A stretch of DNA of 64,000 nucleotides, from the NCBI RefSeq assembly GCF_024508235.1, contig NZ_CP101943.1:124001-188000 (forward strand), written 5' to 3'. The position numbers were made by a program, and so were the translations under genes. The notes under the pieces were generated by a model. That model saw only the letters and a list, made by a program, of their open reading frames with translations. It was not told the DNA's origin and searched no databases. The first letter of the stretch is position 1. Each line of letters opens with the position of its first letter. The stretch comes from Halococcus qingdaonensis. Lineage in GTDB: Archaea > Halobacteriota > Halobacteria > Halobacteriales > Halococcaceae. Below are positions 27,681 through 36,359 of this stretch, in pieces.

Positions 27681-27829
27681 TGGAGCCTGCGCCTATTGCG
27701 CGACGACACCTGCGGCACCCTTACCCCTTCGAATCCGGTTAGTTCCGGTGTTGAATCACTCAGCTTAACGAGGAAGAGGCGAAAACATCCGCCAAGTTCT
27801 TTACAAGCCAGTCAAACAGATAGACACCG

Positions 27830-27970
27830 ATGGGGTACAGAAAGACGCCGGACAGCGAAGAACACTGTCCGCAGTGTGATGCGACACAGTCCATCGTCCG
27901 GACTGTGGCTTGGCAACCGAACCAGTGTCGGGAGTGTGGAACCGAAATTCCTTCCGACGAGAACGTCTAG
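27830..27970 (+). CDS. Small zinc-ribbon protein (46 residues)
   Basis: This short gene starts MGYRKTPDSEEHCPQCDATQ and ends QCRECGTEIPSDENV. Two CxxC pairs (CPQC and CREC, 17 residues between) form a treble-clef or ribbon zinc site. Many haloarchaea encode tiny proteins of this type, some affecting biofilm or stress phenotypes. Their molecular roles are mostly unknown. It lies alone between the MazF-like toxin and the ferritin-like gene. Confidence 0.65.
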   Translation: MGYRKTPDSEEHCPQCDATQSIVRTVAWQPNQCRECGTEIPSDENV

Positions 27971-28072
27971 TAAACCAACTCACCGCTCCGCGCCTGATAT
28001 CCTACAGTAGTCGTAGAGTCCGAGCATATTATCGCTCGAACCATCACGTGTTTTTATCAATCACCCATACAC

Positions 28073-28078
28073 TTTTAA
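28073..28078 (+). promoter_or_regulatory. TATA box of ferritin-like/CHRD gene
   Basis: TTTTAA lies 45 bases before ATG 28123. Transcription would start near 28103 and leave a leader of about 20 bases. Confidence 0.5.
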
Positions 28079-28122
28079 TGCTGCCCCTCGACCTTCGAGT
28101 TGGCACACTCGGAGTGGTACAT

Positions 28123-29289
28123 ATGACAGACGATACAACCCCATCTAACGGACGAGACCTGCTACAGTTCATCGGTCGTATCGACGAATCCATCCGCTCG
28201 CGACGTTCGTTCATGTCCGACGCGGCGAAAACTGGCGTTGCCGCGTCCGCCCTGACCACGCTCGGTGCGGGCACCGTTGCGGCCAACGACGGGAACGACT
28301 CCAACGGGAGCGGCGGATCCGACTGGAACCCAAGCGACGTCGAGATCCTCAACTACGCGCTCACGCTCGAGCACCTCGAAGCGGCCTACTACAACGACTT
28401 CCTCGACCAGTATTCCGAACACGAGGTCGAGCGTTCCGAGGTCGCGAACTACTTCGACCGGGAGACGCTGCAGTATTCGGTCTATCAGCAGATCCAAGAC
28501 ACCCGCGACCACGAGGAAGCCCACGTCGAAGCACTCACCAAGACGATCAAGGACCTCGGCGGGACGCCCGTCGAACCCGCCGACTACGAGTTCCCCTACT
28601 CGTCGATCACCGAGTTCGTCGCGGTCGCCGACCGCCTCGAGGCCGTCGGCGTCTCCGCCTACGCCGGCGCGGCCCCGCTGATCGACAGCGAGGACGTACT
28701 CGAAGCTGCGCTGAGCATCCACTCGGTCGAGGCCAACCACCAGACCTACTTCCAGCTCCTGCATCTCCAGCGGCCCGCACCGAACGCGTTCAACCCGGCT
28801 CGCACGCGCGACCAGGTGCTCCCGATCGCCAAGCAGTTCATCGTCGGTGCGGGCGACTCGGGCGGCGGGGACGCGGAGGTCATCGAGCAGTCGAACGTGC
28901 AACTCGCCGGCGAGAACGAGGTACCGCCGGTCGACACCGACGCCACCGGCGAGGCGACGCTGGAACTCGTCGAAGGCAGCGATGGCCCCAAACTGCAGTA
29001 CGAGCTCTCGGTCCAGAACATCGAGAACGTCACGGCCGCCCACATCCATCTCGGCAACGAGGGCGAAAACGGGCCGGTCGTCGCGTTCCTCTTCGGACCG
29101 AAGGAAAGTGGCGTCAGCGAGGACGGGCAGCTGGCAAGCGGCACCATCACCGAATCGGACCTCGTCGGGCCGCTCGAGGGCGAATCCGCCCAGGAGCTCC
29201 GATCGATGACCGAGAAGGGGGCGTACGTCAACGTCCACACGACACAGAACCCCGACGGCGAGATCCGCGGTCAGATCCGCGTCGAATAG
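28123..29289 (+). CDS. Secreted ferritin-like domain plus CHRD domain protein
   Basis: This is a 388-residue fusion. The N-terminus has a Tat-like signal (SIRSRRSFMSDAAKTG, then an Ala-rich stretch, about 24-50). Residues about 70-240 match the ferritin-like family PF13668 (VEILNYALTLEHLEAAYYNDFL, DHEEAHVEALTKTIKDLGG), with Glu and His residues able to hold a metal pair. Residues about 270-388 match the CHRD domain (GENEVPPVDTDATGEATLEL, VTAAHIHLGNEGENGPVVAF, GEIRGQIRVE). The protein is probably exported folded. A role in metal or oxidative-stress handling at the cell surface is inferred. ATG 28123 is preferred over more distant in-frame starts because it places the Arg-Arg signal near the N-terminus. 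Confidence 0.82.
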   Translation: MTDDTTPSNGRDLLQFIGRIDESIRSRRSFMSDAAKTGVAASALTTLGAGTVAANDGNDSNGSGGSDWNPSDVEILNYALTLEHLEAAYYNDFLDQYSEHEVERSEVANYFDRETLQYSVYQQIQDTRDHEEAHVEALTKTIKDLGGTPVEPADYEFPYSSITEFVAVADRLEAVGVSAYAGAAPLIDSEDVLEAALSIHSVEANHQTYFQLLHLQRPAPNAFNPARTRDQVLPIAKQFIVGAGDSGGGDAEVIEQSNVQLAGENEVPPVDTDATGEATLELVEGSDGPKLQYELSVQNIENVTAAHIHLGNEGENGPVVAFLFGPKESGVSEDGQLASGTITESDLVGPLEGESAQELRSMTEKGAYVNVHTTQNPDGEIRGQIRVE

Positions 29290-29361
29290 CGATCCACACC
29301 TTTTTGCGGAACGTCGGTCGCGACGACCGCAACGATCATCCAGCCGCGCCGCCACTCACCG

Positions 29362-29889
29362 ATGATGATGCCCTGGGGCCATCTCGCGTTTGGCTACCTC
29401 CTCGTGTCGGCGCTGATGCGAGTGGTCCCACGATGGGAGATGGATCGCACGACGGTGTTGCTCGTTCTGCTCGGGACGCAGTTGCCGGATCTCATTGATA
29501 AGCCACTGGCGTGGACGTTTCACCTCCTCCCGAGCGGTCGCACGCTCGCACATTCGCTGTTCGCGATGGTGGCCGTCTGTGCGCTCGTTGGCTACTACTA
29601 TCGCCGCCGCAGCCGTCTCGATCTCGGCGTTGCCTTCGCCGTCAGCTACGGCTCCCATCTGATCGGCGACGGATACAGCTTCCTCCTGTCGGGCGAGTAC
29701 GCTTATCTCTCCTCGCTGGGCTGGCCACTGCTCCCACCGCCACCGTTCGGCGATGAGGGAACCTTCCTCACGCACATCCCCGATTTCGCCTTCACGCCCG
29801 GGCTTCTGACACAGATTACGCTTCTGGCCATCCTATACGTCGTCTGGATCGAAGATGGCGCCCCCGGGCGAGAGCTGTTCTCTCGTTGA
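29362..29889 (+). CDS. YdjM-like membrane-bound metal-dependent hydrolase (DUF457)
   Basis: This 175-residue protein has about four helices. It carries the family histidines and aspartates MPWGHLAFGYLL, GTQLPDLIDKPL, SGRTLAHSLF and YGSHLIGDGYSF, which are expected to bind a metal at the membrane face. The group is named for E. coli YdjM, but its substrate is unknown. Several Met codons open the frame; ATG 29362 to 29368 are equivalent. It sits 72 bases after the ferritin-like gene, on the same strand. Confidence 0.8.
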   Translation: MMMPWGHLAFGYLLVSALMRVVPRWEMDRTTVLLVLLGTQLPDLIDKPLAWTFHLLPSGRTLAHSLFAMVAVCALVGYYYRRRSRLDLGVAFAVSYGSHLIGDGYSFLLSGEYAYLSSLGWPLLPPPPFGDEGTFLTHIPDFAFTPGLLTQITLLAILYVVWIEDGAPGRELFSR

Positions 29890-30008
29890 CCGACCGTCCG
29901 GCGCGGTCGTGACGTCGCGACTATGTCCGATCGTTGCTATCGGCCGAAGAGGGTAGAAATATACCGCTGTGGACAGAGGATCGGAACGATGCTGGAGGCC
30001 ACCGGTTC

Positions 30009-33000
30009 GTGAGCTACACCCGCACGCTGCTTTCCCGGTGGTCTCGCCGCGATCGGCTCACCGTCGTCGTGGTCGCGGTCACGACCGCCTTTCTGGTCGG
30101 GACCACCCTCCTGTTGGCCGCGGCCGGCGCACAGACGGCCACGATCGCCGACGAGCTGGACACGACGGCGACAGTGTCGTACGAGGGCTCCTATGGGGCC
30201 GCACAGGCTAACGCGACAACCGACGAGATCGTGTTGCCGACGGCCACGCTGCGTCACAACGACTCCCTACAGCGGTTCGTCGGCGTCCCGCCGAACACGA
30301 CCAACGAACTCGGTGACACCACCGTCGGCTGGCAGCGAGCGACGCTCCCTGCGCCGAACGATACCGTTCAGGGGCCAGTCGCGACGCGGACCGCACAGCG
30401 ATTTGCAACCTCCACAGGCCCCGCCCGCCTGACCGTTCGGCCACACGCCACGAACGCCTCGCTGTTCCCGACCGAGTGGTACGTCGCGAACGCCTCGACG
30501 GTGCGAACGGTGAGCGACGGCGACACGGAGGCGCTCGTCATCCATCCCACCCGATCGGCGAGCGGGTTGCTGTCGGTGCCCGAAACCGGCTCGCCGATTG
30601 TCGCCGCGCTCGTGTTCCTGTTCGCCGGGATGCGCGAGCTGTTGGCGGTGTTGCTCGCCGCGACGCTCGGTAGCGCGGTGCTCGTCGTCGTGGTCGTCTA
30701 CAACGTGCTCCGAATGACCGTCAGGGACCGCCGGCGGGCGATCCGCGTGATCCGCTCGACCGGCGGCACGCCACGGCGGATCCTCGCGCTGTTCGGCGTT
30801 CGGGCGGGGCTGATCGTCACGATCGGTGTCGCGCTTGGCTACGCCGTCGGGATGATCACCACGAACGCCGTCGTCAACGTGGCGGTTTTTGCCGGGTTAC
30901 CGATATCGCTGACACCGACGTTGACGCCGGTCGCCATCGCCGCGCTGGCGGTCATCCTCCCGGGACTCGTGCTTGCGGGCGTGCTCGCGGGCGTCCTGGC
31001 GGCGTGGTCCGCGGCCACCGCGCCGCCGGCCCGGATCGGGGCTACAACCGGACGGACACAGAGCGATCGATCGACGGGCGGCCGCCGGGCGGCGCTGCGC
31101 CCCACGCTGCTCGCCGGCCGCGCCATCGTGCCGACGGCGCTGACGCTCGCCGTGTTCGTTGTCGTCGTCGTGCTCGTCGTCTCGCTGATGGGTGCGGTCG
31201 CGCCGCTGTCGACCCAAAGTGAGGGGACGATCGCCGAGGCCGACGCGCCACACGTCCTCAACAGCCGCATCGATACGAACTACGTCCCCGTGCTTCGAGA
31301 GCGCGGTGTCGCCGCGAGCCCGGAGATCATCCTGCCACAGGCGCTCGATGGCGAGCCGTTCCTCGGACTCGGGGCCAACTACACGGCTTTTGCCGCCGTC
31401 ACGAACGCGAGCCTCGTCGAGGGACGTCCGCCCCGAACCTCGGCGGAGGCCGTCGTCGGCAGCGACCTCGCCACGACGCTCGACATCGATGTCGGCGAGT
31501 CGCTCCCGCTCGGTGGGAGTTTCTCGCCGGCGACGACACGCGTCACCGTCGTCGGGACGTTCGACGCCACCGGCGTCGCCGACGACCAGCTCGTCGTGCC
31601 GCTGTCGACGGCCCATCACCTCGCGCTCGACTCCGGGACCGTCCAGTATATCCGGACCGAGCGAACCGCCCTCCCCGACGGCGCCGGAGCGAACGACACC
31701 GGGAGCGCCGGCGACGCGATCAGCGTGACCGGCGTCTCCATACCCCGTGTCGTCGAGGCGAACCGTTCGTTCGCGGTCACGGCGAACGTCGAGAACCTCG
31801 AGGCGACGAACGTGACGCGGCCGATCACCGTCCGCGTCGGCAATCGGACGCGAACGCGTTCGGTGACGCTCGGCCCGGAGGCAACCGACGAGATCTCGAT
31901 TCCGGTCCGGCTGCCGACGGCGGGCAACAGAACGCTGCGCGTCGACAGCTACACGCAGTCCGTACGCGTGCTTCCACGTCGTTCGCTGTGGCTCCCGACC
32001 GAGTTACCGGGGCGTGCCCCGCCGAACGCGACGCTGTACGTACCCGTGGTGACGCCGGCCGAACAGCCCGTCGAGAACGCATCCGTCGCCGTCGCCAACC
32101 GAACGTGGACCACCGGCGACAACGGCGTCGCACGGGTCACGCTCCCGACCGCACCCGGCGAATACACGCTGCGTGCGAGCAAGGGTGAGCGCCCGGCGGC
32201 GACACAGAACCTGACGGTCACGACGTCGGCCCAGCGCAGGCCCTCGGCCCGTCTTGCGATCACGCCGCAGACGGGAAGCGTGCTCGAACGCCCGGAGGCG
32301 ACCGTGACGGTCGCGAACCCCTGGAACCGGACGCTCACGCGGCGACTCACGCTGACGTCGCCGGTGACGACCCGCGAGCGAAACGTTACGCTCGAACCGG
32401 GAGCGACGACGCAAGTGACCGTCGAGCTGTTCGGCGGCTCTGAGCAGCGGGCCTCCCCCGGCACCTACACCGTGCGCTTGCAGTCGAACGAATCGAGCGG
32501 ATCGCTCGCCCGGAGCGAGTACACCGTCGAGGGCGACCAGCGACTGTTCTCGGCGCTCGCGAGCAACGGCCAGTACTCGGGCGGTGCCGGCATCGGGCAA
32601 GCGATCCGCAGCGTGTTCGGCAACGTCCAGTTGCTGTTCGTGACGATGTTGGTGCTCGCCGCGCTCACCACGATCGGGACGACGACTGCAACCTTCACAC
32701 AGGTCATCCACGCCCGCCGGCGTGCCATCGGCATCCATCGGGCGACCGGCGCGTCCCCGCGACGCGTGCTCACGACCGTGCTCCGTGACGTCTGTCTGCT
32801 CTCGGTGCCGGCCGTCGCCGTCGCGCTCGCCCTCGGCGTCGGGACCGTCCGGCTGCTCGGACAGCTCGATCTGCTCACGCTGTTCGGGATCCGGCTCTCG
32901 ACGGCGATCCCGGGCCCTGTACTGTTGGGCACCGCCGTCGGCGCGTTCGCCCTGTCGGTGCTCGGAGCCGTCCTGGCGACGCTCCCGTTTCTCACCCGTC

Positions 33001-33062
33001 CGCCCACCGACCTGCTCGACGGGACGGTCTCCGAGCCCACGACGCGGGAGGATGACCGATGA
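30009..33062 (+). CDS. Giant FtsX-type ABC transporter permease with Ig-like inserts
   Basis: About 1017 residues from GTG 30009, preceded by a weak context; a longer in-frame start at 29934 lacks support. The order is: one helix (about 15-38), an outside domain (to about 190), a three-helix FtsX core (about 200-345), a further helix (about 370-395), a MacB-like periplasmic domain (about 400-560), three outside Ig/CARDB-like domains (about 571-655, 670-727 and 748-843) and a second three-helix FtsX core (about 864-1007). It resembles MacB/LolC-class mechanotransmission permeases that do not transport through a pore. The large adhesin-like insert is unusual. The stop overlaps the next gene by four bases, and the partner ATPase is at 34801. 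Confidence 0.85.
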   Translation: MSYTRTLLSRWSRRDRLTVVVVAVTTAFLVGTTLLLAAAGAQTATIADELDTTATVSYEGSYGAAQANATTDEIVLPTATLRHNDSLQRFVGVPPNTTNELGDTTVGWQRATLPAPNDTVQGPVATRTAQRFATSTGPARLTVRPHATNASLFPTEWYVANASTVRTVSDGDTEALVIHPTRSASGLLSVPETGSPIVAALVFLFAGMRELLAVLLAATLGSAVLVVVVVYNVLRMTVRDRRRAIRVIRSTGGTPRRILALFGVRAGLIVTIGVALGYAVGMITTNAVVNVAVFAGLPISLTPTLTPVAIAALAVILPGLVLAGVLAGVLAAWSAATAPPARIGATTGRTQSDRSTGGRRAALRPTLLAGRAIVPTALTLAVFVVVVVLVVSLMGAVAPLSTQSEGTIAEADAPHVLNSRIDTNYVPVLRERGVAASPEIILPQALDGEPFLGLGANYTAFAAVTNASLVEGRPPRTSAEAVVGSDLATTLDIDVGESLPLGGSFSPATTRVTVVGTFDATGVADDQLVVPLSTAHHLALDSGTVQYIRTERTALPDGAGANDTGSAGDAISVTGVSIPRVVEANRSFAVTANVENLEATNVTRPITVRVGNRTRTRSVTLGPEATDEISIPVRLPTAGNRTLRVDSYTQSVRVLPRRSLWLPTELPGRAPPNATLYVPVVTPAEQPVENASVAVANRTWTTGDNGVARVTLPTAPGEYTLRASKGERPAATQNLTVTTSAQRRPSARLAITPQTGSVLERPEATVTVANPWNRTLTRRLTLTSPVTTRERNVTLEPGATTQVTVELFGGSEQRASPGTYTVRLQSNESSGSLARSEYTVEGDQRLFSALASNGQYSGGAGIGQAIRSVFGNVQLLFVTMLVLAALTTIGTTTATFTQVIHARRRAIGIHRATGASPRRVLTTVLRDVCLLSVPAVAVALALGVGTVRLLGQLDLLTLFGIRLSTAIPGPVLLGTAVGAFALSVLGAVLATLPFLTRPPTDLLDGTVSEPTTREDDR

Positions 33063-34729
33063 AGCGGCGACACCGGTACGTGGTCGTCTGTCTCGCGGTC
33101 TTCGCCGTCGCGCTCGCGTTCCGGACGCTCACGCTGTACTGGAGTCCCTTCCCCGCGACGCTCGATGGGTTCGACTACGCCGCCCTCGCGCGGGACACGC
33201 TCGCCAGCGGCCAGCTCCCACTGGGTCGTCTGCGGGCCGACAACTTCGTGTTCACCGGCGGCCTCGCGCTCGTCAGTGCGCTCACCGACAGCCGGCCGGT
33301 CACGATGGCACAGCCGGTGATTGCCGTGCTCGGTGCGGGCTCCTGTCTCACCGCCGTCGCCGTCGTCCGGCGGCTGGGACGCCGGCTCGCGCTCTCGGGT
33401 CGTCGCGTTCGGTGTGCCGCCGTCGTCGCCGGGTTCGGGCTCGCAGCCGAAGGGCTCTATCTCCGGCGGACCGGCGTCGCCGACGAGGAGGCGATCGGAC
33501 TGTTGCTCGTTCCGTTGCTCGCGATCACGTTCCATCGCGCCCTCCGGACGCGCCGGCCGGCGTGGATCGTTGCAGCCGCCGTCATCGCCATTGCCTTCCC
33601 GTTGTTGCACACCTTCAGCACGCTCATCGCGGCGCTCACGCTTCTCGGCGTGCTGGCGACCCAGCTTCTCCGCGTGCCGAGCACGCGACTGGCGACGGTC
33701 GGGCTCGTCTTTGTCGGCGGGTTCTGGGCGTATTTCGCGCTCTACTACGAGGTCGCGGCACGGGTCGGCCTCACCGTGCCGTACGTCGGGCGCGTGCTCG
33801 CCTTCCCAGGCCTGTTCATCGCGTGGCTGATCGTGCTGGTCGTCGGCGTCCTCTGGGTACGCTCGGCACAGCCACGCCTCCAGCGGGCGGGGCTGCTCGG
33901 GGCCGTCGCGGTCGGCTATGCCGTTCTCGTCGCGAACGTCTTCGTGCCGGTCTTTCCGGGGACGGTGACGACGCCGCTGCCGATCCTGGCGCTCGCGTCG
34001 TTGTTCGTTGTCCCGGTGGTGTTGGCGAGTTCTCGACTGCCCGACGTGACGGCCGATGCGGGCGACGGTGCCGTCGTCGTCGCGCTGCTTGCCGCGCCAG
34101 CCGTCCAGACGTTCTTCTCGCTGACCGCCTCGCTCACGCCGGAGTTCTACGGGACGGTGATGCGAACGCAGACGTTCGTCCATTTCCCGGTGTTCGTTCT
34201 CGCCGCGCTGGCGGCCGTTGGACTCCCGGCCGCCGGGCGACTCTCGCTCGGGCGGCTGGGACTCCCGGGTCGGCTCGGGTCGGTGCGGACGATCGCCGTG
34301 ACCCTCTTACTACTGAGTGCGGCCCTGACCGCACCGCTCGCGTTCGTCGATCTCGATACGGCGACGTATCCGAGCACGACGACCCACGAGGAGTTCGCCG
34401 CCGCGTCGTTCACTGCGACACACGTCCCCGGACGGTGGACATCGGACGATCCGTCGACGCGGATCGGGTCGCTCTACTACCCCGGCCGTACCCAGGCCTC
34501 GCAAGCCCCGGTCGGAAGCTGGCTGACCGGCGGCTCGCCGCCGGACTGTCCGGTGCTGTCGGCCCGGTCGTGGACGACGAGCGGCGCACATCTGTTCCCG
34601 CTGGCGCCGGCGACGATCCCGCCGACCCGCTATCGCCACTGGCTCGCCGACCGAAACCTCGTCTACACCACCAGCGGTGCCGATCCGTTCTCGCTGACGC
34701 GACCGACCACGTCGTCGTCACAGTGTTGA
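33059..34729 (+). CDS. Polytopic membrane protein, GT-C glycosyltransferase-like
   Basis: This 556-residue protein has about 12 helices and a soluble C-terminal tail (about 440-556). The first outside loop reads PFPATLDGFDYAALARDTLASGQLP, with acidic residues placed as in the DxD-like loop of GT-C enzymes. GVADEEAIGLLLVPLL and FAVALAFRTLTLYW are also seen. No exact family is recognised. It is translationally coupled to the FtsX permease (ATGA overlap at 33059) and followed by the ABC ATPase. This ties a putative lipid-linked-sugar transferase to an FtsX/ABC machine. The function is inferred only from fold and context. Confidence 0.65.
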   Translation: MKRRHRYVVVCLAVFAVALAFRTLTLYWSPFPATLDGFDYAALARDTLASGQLPLGRLRADNFVFTGGLALVSALTDSRPVTMAQPVIAVLGAGSCLTAVAVVRRLGRRLALSGRRVRCAAVVAGFGLAAEGLYLRRTGVADEEAIGLLLVPLLAITFHRALRTRRPAWIVAAAVIAIAFPLLHTFSTLIAALTLLGVLATQLLRVPSTRLATVGLVFVGGFWAYFALYYEVAARVGLTVPYVGRVLAFPGLFIAWLIVLVVGVLWVRSAQPRLQRAGLLGAVAVGYAVLVANVFVPVFPGTVTTPLPILALASLFVVPVVLASSRLPDVTADAGDGAVVVALLAAPAVQTFFSLTASLTPEFYGTVMRTQTFVHFPVFVLAALAAVGLPAAGRLSLGRLGLPGRLGSVRTIAVTLLLLSAALTAPLAFVDLDTATYPSTTTHEEFAAASFTATHVPGRWTSDDPSTRIGSLYYPGRTQASQAPVGSWLTGGSPPDCPVLSARSWTTSGAHLFPLAPATIPPTRYRHWLADRNLVYTTSGADPFSLTRPTTSSSQC

Positions 34730-34800
34730 ATCACAGCAAGCCGCCGTCGAGTAGTTCGATCTCTGGTGGGTTTATGCGTCCGTTGGTCGAACGTCGATCA

Positions 34801-35475
34801 ATGGCTTCCCTCGCCCTCGACGCGACCGACATCGGCGTGACGCGCGGTACCGAGGCGATACTACACGACGTCTCGATCGCCGTGCCGTCCGACGGGCGCA
34901 CGCTGGTCCAGGGCCCGAGCGGCGCCGGGAAGACGACGCTGTTCGACGTGCTCGGGTTGCTCGACCGCCCGACGAGCGGGACGCTCACCATCCAGGAGAC
35001 AGCGACCGACGCATTATCGGAGTCCGAGCGGGCCCGCCTCCGGCGCGAGACGCTCGGGTTCGTCTTCCAGGAGTTCCAGCTCGTCGCGGATCTCACGGCC
35101 TGGGAGAACGCCGCGCTGCCCCAGGACCACACCGGCGAGCGCGACGCCGACTGGCTGGGGATGCTGTTCGACGAGCTCGCCATCGCCGACCTCGCCGAGC
35201 AGTATCCGGCCACCCTCAGCGGTGGCGAGAAACAGCGCGTCGCGATCGCCCGTGCGCTGGCCAACCGGCCCGCGATCGTGCTCGCCGACGAGCCGACCGG
35301 CCAGCTCGACCCGGACACCGCCGATCGGGTGCTCGAACTGCTGCTCGACATCCACGAGACCGCAGAGACGGCGCTGCTCACGATCAGTCACGACCGGCGG
35401 CTGCGCTCGGCGTTCGACGAGATCGTTGCCCTCGAAAACGGCACGACGGTTCCGACGTCGGGTGACCCCGCTTAA
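34801..35475 (+). CDS. ABC transporter ATP-binding protein (LolD/MacB type)
   Basis: This 224-residue ATPase starts at ATG 34801. It has Walker A GPSGAGKTT (38-46), the Q-loop VFQEFQLVADLTAWEN, signature LSGGEKQRVAIARAL (about 139-153), Walker B IVLADEPTGQLD (about 159-170) and the H-loop TISHD. Its closest class powers FtsX-type permeases, and the only FtsX permease nearby is the 1017-residue protein upstream in the same run. Energy from ATP would be transmitted to the outside domains of that permease. An intergenic gap of 71 bases separates it from the GT-C-like gene. Confidence 0.92.
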   Translation: MASLALDATDIGVTRGTEAILHDVSIAVPSDGRTLVQGPSGAGKTTLFDVLGLLDRPTSGTLTIQETATDALSESERARLRRETLGFVFQEFQLVADLTAWENAALPQDHTGERDADWLGMLFDELAIADLAEQYPATLSGGEKQRVAIARALANRPAIVLADEPTGQLDPDTADRVLELLLDIHETAETALLTISHDRRLRSAFDEIVALENGTTVPTSGDPA

Positions 35476-35586
35476 TACGGTTCCACAACGACGATCGCCG
35501 CCAGAGCGTCGCCGACCGATCGTCGGGGAATCCAGCTGAACACCCCACCGCAAGCGAGCGGCGTATGCCGCGAGCAGGGAGGGAGT

Positions 35587-36276
35587 TCAGGCTGCCGCCA
35601 CGGTGTAGTTGCCAGTCCGTGTGGGCCCGCCGTCGATCGTGAGGTCGAACGAATAGTTGCCGGGGGTGGTCGTCGTGACGCCGCCGTCGATGACGGCGAC
35701 GATCTCGTCGCCCGCAGCGACGCTTTCGTTGCCATCGAGTGCGATCGTGAGCGTTCGGCCGTCGTCGGCGCGTCGGACTTCATCAACGTTGGCGGCGAGG
35801 CTCTCGCTCGTCTCGTTGCCGGGCAGGACGCCACCCGTGTCGATCCCGGCCGTGTCGACGTCGGCGGTCGTGACGTTACCGAGATCGAGCCCGCCACCCG
35901 TATCGACCGTGACGTTCTCGAGTCCGTCGCTGGCCGACGCCTCGTCGACCGTCGCCCGGACGAGCAGCGTAGCGTTCGTCGTGTTCGCGCTCGCGGGGGC
36001 GACCGAGAGGTTCACCGCCTCGGTCTCCGCCGGCGCGGCCGTGGACGTGGCTTCACCATCGCCTTCGGTGGCGGTTCCGGGCCCCATCTCAACGCCGTCG
36101 GCCGGCGTGGCCGTGCCCGACGTCACGCCGGTCGTCTCACTGTTGTCGGGACTGCCGCCACAGCCGGCGAGGGCCACCAGCAGCACCATCACACCGACGG
36201 CGAGCATCCGTCGTTTCGAGCGATCGGTCGAGAGCCGTTCGGACAGCCAACGGGAACGTATCTTCACCATTAACAT
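35587..36276 (-). CDS. Secreted lipoprotein of unknown function
   Basis: This 229-residue protein has a Tat-like lipobox signal: SKRRMLAVGVMVLLVALAGC, with the lipidated Cys at residue 39. It is followed by a Thr/Ser/Gly-rich spacer and a beta-rich domain (about 90-229) with many N-glycosylation sequons (NTTNAT, GNETSES, GNYSFD, GNYTVA). An internal ATG at 36207 would remove the Arg pair, so the longer start is preferred. It lies convergent to the ABC operon and divergent from the DUF4129 gene, in a cluster of envelope genes. No family is recognised. Confidence 0.75.
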   Translation of the reverse strand: MLMVKIRSRWLSERLSTDRSKRRMLAVGVMVLLVALAGCGGSPDNSETTGVTSGTATPADGVEMGPGTATEGDGEATSTAAPAETEAVNLSVAPASANTTNATLLVRATVDEASASDGLENVTVDTGGGLDLGNVTTADVDTAGIDTGGVLPGNETSESLAANVDEVRRADDGRTLTIALDGNESVAAGDEIVAVIDGGVTTTTPGNYSFDLTIDGGPTRTGNYTVAAA

Positions 36277-36359
36277 GGATACGCGTCGCTGGCGGTGATA
36301 TAATACTGCTGGTTCGGGGGAACGAAAGGTGTTTTACCCGATCACCGAGTGGATCGAGT

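Noticed and set aside
32465-34183. Minus-strand frame of 572 codons
   Set aside because: It is highly repetitive in Arg, Glu and Asp, has no domain, and is antisense to well-supported membrane protein genes.
32722-35475. Very long plus-strand open frame (917 codons) running through the end of the FtsX gene and all of the GT-C-like gene into the ABC ATPase
   Set aside because: It is in another frame over two well-supported genes, the upstream part is Arg/Ser/Pro-rich with no domain, and such long shadow frames are common in GC-rich codons. Only the part from ATG 34801 is real.
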